Source: Rhodanobacteraceae bacterium (GTDB lineage Bacteria; Pseudomonadota; Gammaproteobacteria; Xanthomonadales; Rhodanobacteraceae). Taken from it: DNA of 64,000 bases. Each line of letters starts with the position of its first letter. Positions within the stretch are counted from its first letter, which is position 1. The position numbers and the translations under genes are program-made. Shown piece by piece: positions 1-8,395 of the stretch. The notes beneath the pieces are model-generated. The model searched no databases. It saw nothing but the letters and a program-made list of their open reading frames with translations, and was not told the origin of the DNA. The stretch spans positions 1-64,000 of the forward strand of contig JAACZU010000001.1 in NCBI GenBank assembly GCA_009996615.1, given 5' to 3'.

Positions 1-1
1 C

Positions 2-445
2 TTGGCTGCGCCCGGCTCAACCGATGCCGGGGTAAAAATCAACCACTGGAAACGCGAGAGAGCCATTGAATCTACCAGCAGCCCATTTCAGGCCGTGGTA
101 TTTGAGCGTAGTTGCGGTGCCACCACTGACTTCAGTACGCAAGTGTCGTTGCTCAGGATTGGTGCCGAGCTTCCCAACGAAGCGGGCACTATCTTCATCG
201 CAGATACGAATCATGGAGCGGCACCCTCGGGCCTTGGTGGCGGTCCCGAGGTTCGGGTGATGTGGGGCGAGGATTCCTCCGTTACTGTCTCTCATCATCC
301 GCGAGCCAGGGTGTTCAAGGCCGCATCGGAGTTTGGAGGCATCAAGGTTCGGGTTGTTCCGAGCACAGGTGCCCCACAAGGCGCTCAAGCGACGGACTCG
401 CCATTGGCAAGCCTGCCGCCTAGCCCCGGCGGCGCGCCGCTGTAG
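2..445 (+). CDS. conserved hypothetical protein, 5' truncated by window edge
   Basis: The frame is open from the first base, so this is probably the C-terminal part of a longer protein; the TTG at position 2 need not be its start. A motif of the form FERSCGATT-x-FSTQVS followed by a Gly/Pro-rich stretch (GLGGGPEVRV) matches, from memory, a family of small uncharacterised proteins of about 100-150 residues. One cysteine is visible. The last codons (Pro-Leu-stop) run into the AGGAG that serves as ribosome binding site for the next gene, so the two are probably co-transcribed. I do not recognise a function. Confidence 0.6.
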   Translation: MAAPGSTDAGVKINHWKRERAIESTSSPFQAVVFERSCGATTDFSTQVSLLRIGAELPNEAGTIFIADTNHGAAPSGLGGGPEVRVMWGEDSSVTVSHHPRARVFKAASEFGGIKVRVVPSTGAPQGAQATDSPLASLPPSPGGAPL

Positions 446-453
446 GAGCTGCA

Positions 454-825
454 ATGAACGTGCAGTCAGTCCGCAAGATCGCCCTGGCTCTTCCGGAAGT
501 CACAGAAGCGCCACACTTCGACTACCGCTCATTTCGCGTCAAGGGCAAGATTTTCGTCACGGTGCCGCCGGATGAACGGCACGTCCATGTGTTCGTGGAT
601 GAGCAGGAACGCTTGTTGGCTCTTGCCATGTATCCCGAGGATGTCGAGCCGCTGCATTGGGGTCAGAGGATCCTCGGCGTCCGGGTCGATCTTTCTCGGG
701 CCAAAGCGGAAGCCGTCGAGCATCTTGTGCGCGCTGCTTGGCGCAACAAGGCACCCAGGCGCCTGGCGGCTGCAGCCGGCATGTCCGGACCCGTAGACAT
801 GGGGAACGATCATGACGTTCGTTGA
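454..825 (+). CDS. MmcQ/YjbR family protein
   Basis: This 123-residue protein has the YjbR (DUF419) pattern: an N-terminal helix ending in ALALPEVTEAPHF, then F-R-V-KGKIFVTV, and a C-terminal helix carrying VEHLVRAAWRNKAPRRL. The family has a double-wing DNA-binding-like fold and is usually about 115-125 residues, so the length is normal; its biological role is poorly known. The ATG lies 8 bases after AGGAG (444-448), which also contains part of the stop of the upstream gene. It probably forms a short operon with the flanking genes. Confidence 0.85.
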   Translation: MNVQSVRKIALALPEVTEAPHFDYRSFRVKGKIFVTVPPDERHVHVFVDEQERLLALAMYPEDVEPLHWGQRILGVRVDLSRAKAEAVEHLVRAAWRNKAPRRLAAAAGMSGPVDMGNDHDVR

Positions 826-1132
826 TATGTCGCGCCCAGGCAAGCGGTGGCTCTACGCCGTTCTGACTTGTGTCCTTCTTGCATGCCTGTGGATCGGATG
901 GCGCGATTTCGATCCATGGGTTCCTCAGGACGAGGTGCGCGAGAACATCCGGTCCACTGTCCGTTGGCTGATCCAGCTACTGGTTCAGTATGCGATTCCG
1001 GGCGGCATCCTGATCTTTTTCGGCAAGGAAGTCCTTGCCAGGCTTCGGAACAGCGGCGCACGCCCGGCAATGAGGCCTGACAATCCCGGACTGCGTTCAG
1101 GGTGCCGGTTGGGTCGTCGGCACACCGCGTGA
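812..1132 (+). CDS. small membrane protein of unknown function
   Basis: A 106-residue frame overlaps the end of the YjbR-like gene by 14 bases. Residues about 13-29 (WLYAVLTCVLLACLWIGW) and about 53-70 (LIQLLVQYAIPGGILIFF) are clearly hydrophobic, so a two-pass inner-membrane protein with a polar loop is likely. The C-terminus is Arg-rich and low in complexity. No family is recognised. The overlap suggests translational coupling. A chance frame in high-GC DNA cannot be excluded, but two well-formed membrane segments favour a real gene. Confidence 0.5.
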   Translation: MTFVDMSRPGKRWLYAVLTCVLLACLWIGWRDFDPWVPQDEVRENIRSTVRWLIQLLVQYAIPGGILIFFGKEVLARLRNSGARPAMRPDNPGLRSGCRLGRRHTA

Positions 1133-1185
1133 TTTCCTGCGCCCGGATTCGGCATCTGTCGGGCACGTCGAGGCATGCCCATGCC

Positions 1186-1208
1186 GCCCCGCAGCGGCTT
1201 TGCGGGGC
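1186..1208. terminator. hairpin between convergent genes
   Basis: A perfect 8-bp stem GCCCCGCA/TGCGGGGC with a 7-base loop lies between the end of the small membrane protein gene and the end of higA. No long T tract follows. It may terminate transcription from either side. Confidence 0.45.
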
Positions 1209-1221
1209 AGGGAGCAGACGC

Positions 1222-1512
1222 TTACGCGGCGATCCGTTCGATGCGCGCGACGACGTCGCGCAGGGCACGGTGGGCTTCTTCCAGGTCGTAGTCGGCCTGC
1301 AAGCCGAGCCAGAAGCGCTCGCTGGTGCCGAGCGCGGCGGCCAGGCGGACGGCGGTGTCGGCGGTTACGCTGCGCTTGCCGAGCACGATTTCGTTAATGC
1401 GCCGTGGCGGCACGCCGGCGGCACGGGCGAGCGCGTTCTGGCTGATGCCGAGCGGGCGCAGGAATTCCTCGAGCAGGATTTCGCCGGGATGGATGTTGGG
1501 CAAGGTCTTCAT
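1222..1512 (-). CDS. higA: HigA-family antitoxin, XRE-type DNA-binding protein
   Basis: The 96-residue product begins MKTLPNIHPGEILLEEFL, the standard opening of HigA addiction-module antitoxins. A helix-turn-helix follows at about residues 22-45 (GISQNALARAAGVPPRRI) and then ERFWLGLQADYDLEEAHR, also typical. HigA neutralises HigB and represses the shared promoter. It lies 15 bases downstream of higB, the usual toxin-first order for this type. A 30-bp palindrome upstream of higB (1821-1850) is the likely binding site. Confidence 0.93.
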   Translation of the reverse strand: MKTLPNIHPGEILLEEFLRPLGISQNALARAAGVPPRRINEIVLGKRSVTADTAVRLAAALGTSERFWLGLQADYDLEEAHRALRDVVARIERIAA

Positions 1513-1527
1513 GGTCGACTCCGCGTG

Positions 1528-1809
1528 TCAGTGGTAATCGACGATTTCCACGTCATGCGCATCGCCGTCCTCCCATCGGAAGCAGATGCGCCATTGGTTG
1601 TTGATCCGGATGCTGTGCTGGCCTGCCCGGTTGCCCTTGAGCGCTTCGAGCCGGTTGGCCGGAGGCACGCGCAAGTCGTCGAGGTTGGCTGCGTTGTGGA
1701 GCATGCGCAGCTTGCGCCGGGCGGCTTGCTGGATGTCTGCCGGCAACCGCCTGGATGGCGTGCCGCGCCAGATCTTCTCGGCTTCCTTGTCGGCGAATTT
1801 TCGGATCAC
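1528..1809 (-). CDS. higB: HigB toxin, RelE superfamily mRNA interferase
   Basis: The 93-residue protein carries the HigB/RelE pattern: F-ADKEAEKIW near the N-terminus, LRMLHNAANLDDLRVPP-NRLEAL in the middle, and the catalytic-strand region INNQWRICFRWEDGDAHDVEIVDYH at the end. Members of this family cut mRNA on the ribosome. The start is a GTG at 1809; an upstream ATG is closed by an in-frame TGA. It is the first gene of the pair, consistent with autoregulation by HigA at the palindrome just upstream. Confidence 0.93.
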   Translation of the reverse strand: MIRKFADKEAEKIWRGTPSRRLPADIQQAARRKLRMLHNAANLDDLRVPPANRLEALKGNRAGQHSIRINNQWRICFRWEDGDAHDVEIVDYH

Positions 1810-1820
1810 GTGGCCACCAT

Positions 1821-1850
1821 AACGTCTTGCGTCATATGACGCAAGGCGTT
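1821..1850. promoter_or_regulatory. palindromic operator of higBA
   Basis: The core CTTGCGTCATATGACGCAAG (1826-1845) is a perfect 20-bp palindrome. It extends to 30 bp with a single mismatched pair, starting 12 bases upstream of the higB start codon. The position and two-fold symmetry are what HigA-type repressors need. Binding is inferred. Confidence 0.7.
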
Positions 1851-1919
1851 ACGAAGACGGCCGCTACGGGCGCAGATCGTGGGTGACAGGAGGTGGGTGG
1901 AGTCTTGTGCAGCCTCGAA

Positions 1920-2447
1920 TCAGGATGGCTTGCGTGCCTGCAACTCGTACAGCCAGTGCAGGAGCATGAAGAACGCGGCGCCGAGCAGGAGGCCGCAAGC
2001 GGTCGCTGAAAGGGTGGGGCCGTGCCAGCGAAAGTCGACGAGGATGGCAAAGACCAATCCCGCCGCGCCGCCATAGGTCGCCGCCACGCACCATCCGCGC
2101 ATCGTGCTAGGAGCATCGAACAGGCTCCTGACGATGCCTGCGGCCAGTGCGCCGGCACCGAGCGGGCCAACCAGATGCGCGACCAGATCCAGGTTGATCG
2201 TCACGTTCAAGCCGAACAGGTTGAGCACGAGCACGGTAAGGCCGAGTACCGCGCCGTAGTAGGCGGTTTGGAACAGCACTTCGGCCGCGTAGTGAAATTG
2301 CGGACGCGCATGCGCAAGCAGCCATAGGCGCGCCAAGCCTATGGAGCCAGCGATCCGCTGCGAGACGGTGAGGTCCGGCCGCTGGGTTGACTGACGCATT
2401 ATGTGCGCACCGCCTGGACGATTCAGGCCAGGCGCCGGCCCGCGCAA
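1920..2447 (-). CDS. multi-pass membrane protein of unknown function
   Basis: The product (175 residues from 2447, or 159 from the ATG at 2399) has about four hydrophobic segments. They include YGAVLGLTVLVLNLFGL, LVGPLGAGALAAGIV, YGGAAGLVFAILVDF and a last one around ACGLLLGAAFFMLLHWLYEL. The soluble N-terminus is polar. No family is recognised. It stands alone between higBA and the permease genes. The downstream ATG (MRQSTQRPD) is an equally plausible start. Confidence 0.6.
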   Translation of the reverse strand: MRGPAPGLNRPGGAHIMRQSTQRPDLTVSQRIAGSIGLARLWLLAHARPQFHYAAEVLFQTAYYGAVLGLTVLVLNLFGLNVTINLDLVAHLVGPLGAGALAAGIVRSLFDAPSTMRGWCVAATYGGAAGLVFAILVDFRWHGPTLSATACGLLLGAAFFMLLHWLYELQARKPS

Positions 2448-2467
2448 TGGCGAGCCGGCGCAAGCGG

Positions 2468-3895
2468 TCAGCTCCGGCGCAGCCGGCTATGCCGATAGCC
2501 GTAGCCGAAGTAGACGATCAGGCCGAACAGCGTCCAGCCGATCATCAGCGCCCAGTTGTGCGCGGTCATCGTCGAAAGCAGGATCATGCAGCTGACGATG
2601 CCGGCGAGGCAGATCAGCGGGGCGAACTTGATGCGGAACGGGCGCGGCAGGTTCGGCTGCGTGCGGCGCAGGATCCACACGCCGCCGCAGACGGCGGCGA
2701 ACGCGATCAGCGTTCCCATCGAGGTCAGTTCGCCGAGGATGTCGAGCGGGAACACCGCCGCGAGCAGCGCGATGCCGACGCCGGTGATGATCGTGTTGAT
2801 GTGCGGCGTGCGGTGCTTGGGGTGGATCGAGGTGAACACCGGCGGCAGCAGGCCGTCGCGGCCCATGATCATGAAGATGCGCGGCTGGCCGATGATCATG
2901 ACCAGCACGACCGAGGACAGGCCGATCAGCGCGCCGATCTCGACCACCACGCGCAGCCAGGACAGTTCCGGGTGGCTGGCGACCGCGGTCACGACCGGCT
3001 CGTTGGTGCCGAGCAGGTTGTACGGGGTCAGGCCGGTCATCACCGCGGCCATGCCGATGTAGAGCACGGTGCAGACGGCGAGCGAGGCGAGCATGCCGAT
3101 CGGCATGTCGCGCTGCGGATTCTTCGATTCCTGCGCGGCGACCGAGGTCGCCTCGAAGCCGATGTAGGCGAAGAACACCATCGAGGCGCCGCGCAGCACG
3201 CCGTCCCACCCGTACTTGCCGGGGCCCTGGTTGGCCGGGATGAACGGCTCCCAGTTCGCCGGATTCACGTACTGCCAGCCGGCGAAGATGACCAGCACGA
3301 TCAGGCCGATCTTCAGCGCGACCATCGCCGCGTTGGCCGAGGCCGATTCGCGGATGCCGACGTAGCAGACCCAGGTCAGCGCGAGCACGATGGCGGCGGC
3401 CGGCACGTTCATGATCGCGCCGGTCGGCTTGAGCTGGCCGTCGAGCGGCGCGTTGACCAGCGCGGCCGGCAGGTGGATGCCGAAGTGGTCGAGCAGGCTG
3501 AGGAAGTAGCCGGTCCAGCTGACCGCGACGGCCGAGGCGGACACGCCGTATTCGAGCACCAGCATCCAGCCGATGAACCACGCGGCGAGCTCGCCGAGCG
3601 TGGCGTAAGTGTAGGAGTACGCGCTGCCCGAGACCGGCACCATCGCGGCGAACTCGGCGTAGCACAGCGCGCAGAACGTGCAGCAGATCGCCGCCAGCAC
3701 GAACGACAGGATGATCGCCGGGCCCGCGTGTTCGGCCGCGGCCTGGCCGGTGATGACGAAGATGCCGCCGCCGATCACGGCGCCGATGCCGAGCGCGGTC
3801 AGGCCCCAAGGCCCGAGCGTGCGGTTGAGCTGGAGGCTGTCCGCATCGGCCTGGGCGGCCTGCGGGTGCTTGATCGCGAGGAGCTGTTTCAGCAT
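2468..3895 (-). CDS. APC-family amino acid permease (CAT-like)
   Basis: The start is taken at 3895 (MLKQLLAIK), giving 475 residues. The first membrane segment carries the APC signature ALGIGAVIGGGIFVITGQAA, with the unwound GAVIG-GIF substrate-binding stretch. FCALCYAEFAAMVPVSGSAY in segment 3 and GFEATSVAAQESKNPQRDMP near segment 6 are diagnostic of the cationic amino acid transporter/YfnA-like group. About 12 membrane segments fit the length. The protein probably imports or exchanges amino acids; the substrate is not readable. It follows a close paralogue on the same strand, 90 bases away. Confidence 0.92.
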   Translation of the reverse strand: MLKQLLAIKHPQAAQADADSLQLNRTLGPWGLTALGIGAVIGGGIFVITGQAAAEHAGPAIILSFVLAAICCTFCALCYAEFAAMVPVSGSAYSYTYATLGELAAWFIGWMLVLEYGVSASAVAVSWTGYFLSLLDHFGIHLPAALVNAPLDGQLKPTGAIMNVPAAAIVLALTWVCYVGIRESASANAAMVALKIGLIVLVIFAGWQYVNPANWEPFIPANQGPGKYGWDGVLRGASMVFFAYIGFEATSVAAQESKNPQRDMPIGMLASLAVCTVLYIGMAAVMTGLTPYNLLGTNEPVVTAVASHPELSWLRVVVEIGALIGLSSVVLVMIIGQPRIFMIMGRDGLLPPVFTSIHPKHRTPHINTIITGVGIALLAAVFPLDILGELTSMGTLIAFAAVCGGVWILRRTQPNLPRPFRIKFAPLICLAGIVSCMILLSTMTAHNWALMIGWTLFGLIVYFGYGYRHSRLRRS

Positions 3896-3985
3896 GAAAA
3901 ATCCCGGGCGCCGCGGCAGCGCCGTGCGCAAAGTGAAGGTGTCCGGACGGGAAGGGCCGGCGGGTTCGCCGCCGGCCCCGCGGAA

Positions 3986-5455
3986 TCAGGCGCCCTTGCG
4001 CAGGCGGCTGTGGCGGAAGCCGTAGCCGAAGTAGATCAGGAAGCCGAGCACGGTCCAGCTGATCATCACGTGCCAGTTCTCCGCGAACGGCTGCCAGAAC
4101 AGGTACAGGCAGAAGATCACGCCGAGCGGGCAGACCAGCCACGGCGCGCGCACGCGGAACGGGCGCGGCAGGTCCGGGCGCGTGCGGCGCAGGATCAGCA
4201 CGCCGGCGCTGACGGTGGCGAACGCGAGCAGGGTGCCCATCGAGACGAGGTCGCCGAGGAAGCCGATCGGCAGCAGGCCGGCCAGCACCGCGGCGACCAC
4301 GCCGACGACGATCGTGCCGCGGTGCGGCGTCTGGAATGTCGGATGCACCTTGGCGAACATCTTCGGCAGCAGGCCGTCCTGCGCCATCGAGTAGAAGATG
4401 CGCGGCTGGCTCATCAGCATGACCAGGATCACCGAGGACAGGCCGGCGATCGCGCCGATCGAGACGATGGTCTTCAGCCACAGCAGGCTCGGGTACGCGG
4501 CCAGCGCGGTCGCGACTGGCTTGGGCGTGCCCAGCTCGGTGTACGGCAGCATGCCGGTCAGCACGGCGGCGACGATGATGTAGATGATGGTGCAGAAGAA
4601 CAGCGAGCCGAGGATGCCGATCGGCATGTCGCGCTGCGGGTTCTTCGCCTCGCCGGCGGCGGTGGAGACCGCGTCGAAGCCGATGTAGGCGAAGAACACG
4701 ATCGCCGCGCCGCGCACGACGCCTTCCATGCCGAACTTGCCCGGGCCCTGGTTTTCCGGGATGAACGGATGCCAGTTGGCCGGATCGACGTACTTCGCGC
4801 CGAACGCGACGAACATGAAGATCACGATCAGCTTGATCGCGACGATGACCGAGTTGACGATCGCCGACTGGCGGATGCCGACGTAGCACAGCGCGCTGAT
4901 CGCGCCGATGATGGCGACGGCCGGCAGGTTGACGTAGCCGCCGGTCGGGGTCAGCTTGCCGTTGACGACGTCGAACGGCGCCGCCGCGAGCGAGTTCGGC
5001 AGTGCGAGCCCGAAGTCATGCAGCAGGCTGTTGAGGTAGCCGGACCAGCCGACCGCGACGGTCGAGGCGGCGAACAGGTATTCGAGTACCAGGTTCCAGC
5101 CGATGAACCAGGCGACGATCTCGCCCAGCGTGGCGTAGGAATACGAGTACGCGCTGCCCGAGACAGGCAGCATCGCGGCGAACTCGGCGTAGCACAGGCC
5201 GGCGAATGCGCAGGCGATGCCGGCGATGACGAAGCTGAGCATGATCGCCGGGCCCGCATGCGCCGCGGCCGCCTGGCCGGACAGCACGAAGATGCCGGCG
5301 CCGATCACCGCGCCGACGCCGAGCGCGACCAGCTGGCGCGCCGTCAGCGTGCGCTTGAGCGTGACCTCCCCCTGCAGCGATCCGTGGACCGGCTCGCCCG
5401 CGTCGACATGCGGCGCGGCCTGCACCGGTTTGGTAATGAACAAACTGTTGGACAT
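3986..5455 (-). CDS. APC-family amino acid permease (CAT-like), second paralogue
   Basis: The frame stays open upstream, but the real start is the ATG at 5455 (MSNSLFITKP), preceded by GAGGGGAG at good spacing, giving 489 residues. The signature GVGAVIGAGIFVLSGQAAA, then FAGLCYAEFAAMLPVSGSAY and GFDAVSTAAGEAKNPQRDMP, match its neighbour almost motif for motif, so the pair arose by tandem duplication. It is the upstream gene and its promoter region faces that of the divergent Nudix gene across 283 bases. An inner-membrane transporter; the substrate is unknown. Confidence 0.92.
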   Translation of the reverse strand: MSNSLFITKPVQAAPHVDAGEPVHGSLQGEVTLKRTLTARQLVALGVGAVIGAGIFVLSGQAAAAHAGPAIMLSFVIAGIACAFAGLCYAEFAAMLPVSGSAYSYSYATLGEIVAWFIGWNLVLEYLFAASTVAVGWSGYLNSLLHDFGLALPNSLAAAPFDVVNGKLTPTGGYVNLPAVAIIGAISALCYVGIRQSAIVNSVIVAIKLIVIFMFVAFGAKYVDPANWHPFIPENQGPGKFGMEGVVRGAAIVFFAYIGFDAVSTAAGEAKNPQRDMPIGILGSLFFCTIIYIIVAAVLTGMLPYTELGTPKPVATALAAYPSLLWLKTIVSIGAIAGLSSVILVMLMSQPRIFYSMAQDGLLPKMFAKVHPTFQTPHRGTIVVGVVAAVLAGLLPIGFLGDLVSMGTLLAFATVSAGVLILRRTRPDLPRPFRVRAPWLVCPLGVIFCLYLFWQPFAENWHVMISWTVLGFLIYFGYGFRHSRLRKGA

Positions 5456-5738
5456 CGAAGACTCCCCTCGGAGGCGTGACCCGATCATGCGTGGTGATGC
5501 GGGAATTTTTCGGCACTGGCACTGGCCGCGACACCCGCGCGTTCTGTGGTGCACGGTGGGTCGCGACACCGCACGGCGACGGGCGGCACAGTACCTTGCC
5601 AAAGCGCCGATGCGAGCACAAGCGCCGACAGTCATGGGCGTGCGGGCCGCGGTCCGCGTGGCGCAATGCAGCATCGCAGCTTGTGCCGTGCGACGCGCTG
5701 CGGCACGCTGCACGGCCTTTTCACAGGGCGCTTCATCG

Positions 5739-6284
5739 ATGCACGACGACAATCGGCGCGCGCTGCACGCTGCGCTGCAAGGTCACGGCGAGCGCGACCC
5801 GGATGCGCCGGTCGCGTGCTTCATCGACTTCCTCGACTCGCACGCGGACGTGTTCGAGCGCCGCCATGCAATCGGCCACTTTACCGGTTCGGCCTGGCTG
5901 GTCAGCGCCGATGGCGCGCGCGTGCTGCTGACGCACCACCGCAAGCTCGGCCGCTGGCTGCAGCTCGGTGGCCACGCCGACGGCGATGCCGATCTCGCGC
6001 GCGTCGCGCTGCGCGAGGCGGAGGAGGAGTCGGGTCTCGCGGGCCTCGCTGTCGAGCCGGCGATCTTCGACCTCGACCGCCACCTGATCCCGGCGCGCGG
6101 CGCCGAGCCGGCGCACTGGCACTACGACGTGCGCTACGTCGTGCGCGCGACGGCCGGCGAGGACTTCGTCGTCGGCGAGGAGTCGCTCGACCTGGCGTGG
6201 CGCGACATCGCCGCGCTGGCGGACGACGCCGCAAGCGACGAATCGCTGCGCCGCATGGCGCGGCGCTGGTTGATCCGTACCTGA
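5739..6284 (+). CDS. Nudix hydrolase
   Basis: The 181-residue protein starts at the ATG at 5739 (MHDDNRRALH). The Nudix box is at about residues 76-99: GGHADGDADLARVAL then REAEEESGL. The REUXEEXGU half is intact, but the Glu of the GX5E half is Ala here. Nudix enzymes cleave nucleoside diphosphates linked to another moiety using Mg2+; the substrate cannot be predicted. The QLGGHADGD variant is, from memory, a recurring subgroup, so activity is likely kept. It is divergent from the permease genes and probably transcribed alone. Confidence 0.85.
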   Translation: MHDDNRRALHAALQGHGERDPDAPVACFIDFLDSHADVFERRHAIGHFTGSAWLVSADGARVLLTHHRKLGRWLQLGGHADGDADLARVALREAEEESGLAGLAVEPAIFDLDRHLIPARGAEPAHWHYDVRYVVRATAGEDFVVGEESLDLAWRDIAALADDAASDESLRRMARRWLIRT

Positions 6285-6344
6285 TTCCGCCGTCGGGGGA
6301 CCGACGTATACTGCGCGCGTTTTGCTGGATGACCGGGAGGGGGT

Positions 6345-7772
6345 ATGGGCAAGGCGGACGTTGGGCGCTTGGTCCTGCCGGCGCTTGGCGCCATCGGTGC
6401 GGGGAGCGCCATCGCGCGCGATGGCGATCTCGATCGGAGCTTAGGAACGATCGGCAAGGTCTTCATGAAGTATCCGGACGGGTCCTTCATCGATTCCTAC
6501 AACGTGGACGCCGCGCTGCAGCCGGACGGCAAGCTGCTGCTCGCCTCGTCGCGCAACGTCGCCGACCCGGACTACGATTTCGGTGTGCTGCGCCTGCTGC
6601 CGAATGGCAGCATCGATACGACGTTCGGTACCGGCGGACAGGCGTTCTTCGCGATCGACCGGGTCGGCAGCGAAAAGGGTGATCACGTCGTCGGCATCGC
6701 ATTGCAGCCCGACCAGAAGATCGTGCTGGCCGGATTTGCCGACGGCGACAACTTGACGGGCCAGGACATGGCCGTCGTGCGCTTGAATGCCAATGGCTCG
6801 ATCGACACCGCATTCGGCGCCAACGGCGTGGCCATCGTGCAGTTCAACCTCGGCAACTGCAGCGCGAACGGATGCGTGGACCAGGGCCTGCGCGTCAACC
6901 TGCAAGGCGACGGCAAGATCCTCGTTGCGGGGCAGGCGAGCAGCAATCAGGTTGCTTCGACGTATTCGAGCACGTTCGCGATCGTGCGCTTGACGACCAG
7001 CGGCGTGCGCGATTCGACGTTCGATATCGACGGTCGCGTGACGATGACGTTCGGGGCGGGCGATCAGGCGCGCGCCTTCAGGATCAAGCAGCTCGCGGAT
7101 GCGGCCCATCTCGTGGTCGTCGGCGGCGCCAACACTGCGCCCGGCAGCATCAATTCCGACTTCGCGCTGGCGCGGCTCAACGCCGACGGCTCCCTGGATT
7201 CCACCTTCGGCGTGGGTGGCAAGGTCACTTATGGCTTCGACCTTGGTGGCGGCAAGGCCGACATCGCGACCGATTTCGTCGAGCTGCCGGACGGCAAGCT
7301 GATGGTTTGCGGCCAGGTGGAGGTGAATGCGCCCGCGAACTACGATTTCGGCTGCATGCGCTTTCTCGCCAGTGGCGTACCCGATCCGGCCTTCTCGCCG
7401 GTGCTCGTGCCGTTCGATTTCGGTGGGCAGTTCTCGGACGCGCCCTTGCGCATCGAACTCGATCCGCGGGGACGCTTCGTCGTCGCGGGATTCGCCGAGG
7501 GCGTCTCGGGCAACTACGATTTTGCGCTGGTCCGCCTCATGCCCGATGGTGCGCTCGACACCACGTTCGGCAACGGCGGGTTGGCGACGTTCGACAGCCT
7601 GCCTGGCTCGGGCGTGACTGAGCGCGACAATCTGGCCAGCGGACTGGCGATCCAGCCTGACGGCAGGATCATCCTGGCCGGAACGAGCCGCACGAGCACG
7701 GGGTCTCCGGAGTTCGAAGTCGTGCGCGTCATCGGCGACACGGTGTTCTCGAACGGCTTCGACGCGTTCTGA
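6345..7772 (+). CDS. exported delta-60-repeat protein with C-terminal VFSNGFDAF tail
   Basis: The 475-residue protein starts at 6345 after a GGGAGG. The first 25 residues look like a signal peptide ending at SAIA. About seven repeats follow, each of the form PDGK-hydrophobic-AG...DF-VRL-NGS-D-TFG-GG, the delta-60 pattern, which would build one beta-propeller. The last nine residues, VFSNGFDAF, form a short hydrophobic Gly-Phe tail separated from the last blade. Delta-60 proteins are secreted or surface proteins of unknown function. It is monocistronic, with efpL convergent downstream. Confidence 0.85.
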   Translation: MGKADVGRLVLPALGAIGAGSAIARDGDLDRSLGTIGKVFMKYPDGSFIDSYNVDAALQPDGKLLLASSRNVADPDYDFGVLRLLPNGSIDTTFGTGGQAFFAIDRVGSEKGDHVVGIALQPDQKIVLAGFADGDNLTGQDMAVVRLNANGSIDTAFGANGVAIVQFNLGNCSANGCVDQGLRVNLQGDGKILVAGQASSNQVASTYSSTFAIVRLTTSGVRDSTFDIDGRVTMTFGAGDQARAFRIKQLADAAHLVVVGGANTAPGSINSDFALARLNADGSLDSTFGVGGKVTYGFDLGGGKADIATDFVELPDGKLMVCGQVEVNAPANYDFGCMRFLASGVPDPAFSPVLVPFDFGGQFSDAPLRIELDPRGRFVVAGFAEGVSGNYDFALVRLMPDGALDTTFGNGGLATFDSLPGSGVTERDNLASGLAIQPDGRIILAGTSRTSTGSPEFEVVRVIGDTVFSNGFDAF

Positions 7773-7826
7773 TGCGGCTCGCCGCGCGCCCGGGCGCGCA
7801 GCCCGGGCACGCGGCATCGCAGGCGC

Positions 7827-8390
7827 TCAGGCGCGGCCGGAGAACTCGCCGGTGGTGGTGTTGACCACCACGCGCGTGCCGGTGGTGATGTACTCGGGCA
7901 CCTGGATCTCGATGCCGGTCGACAGCTTGGCCGGCTTGGTGCGCTTGGTCGCGCTGGCGCCCTTCAGTTCCGGCGCGGTGTCGACGACTTCCAGCGTGAC
8001 CGACTGCGGCAGCTGCAGGCCGACCGGCGCGTCGTCGATCAACTGGATGTAGCAGCCCTCGATGCCGTCGGCGAGGTAGCCGGCGGCGTCGCCGATCGCG
8101 CTCGCATCGAGCGTGTACTGCGTGTAGTCCTCGTTGTCCATGAACACGTAGGCGTCGCCGTCCTTGTAGGAGTAGGCGACCGGACGGCGGAGCAGCTCGG
8201 TTTCCTTCAGGTCGTCCTCGGCGCGCAGCGAGATGTCGAGCTTCTGCCCGCCCGGCACGCTGTACATGATGAAGCGGAACGTGACGTTGCCGCCGCGGCC
8301 CTGCGGCGAGCTGCGCTCGATGTCGCGGATTTGCCAGACCTTGCCGTCGTGCTCGACGACGTTGCCTTTCTTGATCTCGGAAGCTTTCAT
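7827..8390 (-). CDS. efpL: elongation factor P-like protein EfpL (YeiP)
   Basis: The start is set at the ATG at 8390 ([12 protein letters not shown]), giving 187 residues; in-frame sequence upstream is repeat-derived. The KOW-like N-terminal domain ([18 protein letters not shown]), the loop [14 protein letters not shown] and the later [10 protein letters not shown] and [18 protein letters not shown] segments match the YeiP/EfpL paralogue rather than EF-P itself, which carries a modified-Lys loop. EfpL binds the ribosome and relieves stalling at proline-containing motifs. It lies downstream of a short-chain dehydrogenase gene on the same strand, separated by a repeat. Confidence 0.93.
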   Translation of the reverse strand: MKASEIKKGNVVEHDGKVWQIRDIERSSPQGRGGNVTFRFIMYSVPGGQKLDISLRAEDDLKETELLRRPVAYSYKDGDAYVFMDNEDYTQYTLDASAIGDAAGYLADGIEGCYIQLIDDAPVGLQLPQSVTLEVVDTAPELKGASATKRTKPAKLSTGIEIQVPEYITTGTRVVVNTTTGEFSGRA

Positions 8391-8395
8391 TGGAG

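Noticed and set aside
1222-1809. higBA as part of a mobile element
   Set aside because: No integrase, transposase or attachment-site repeats flank it, so only a stand-alone toxin-antitoxin pair is supported.
2387-5479. 1030-residue frame opposite the two permease genes
   Set aside because: His/Arg/Asp/Gln-rich nonsense on the antisense strand of two clear transporters; a shadow frame caused by high GC.
7827-8390. Canonical elongation factor P (efp)
   Set aside because: The loop and C-terminal segments fit the YeiP/EfpL paralogue and not the modified-Lys EF-P.
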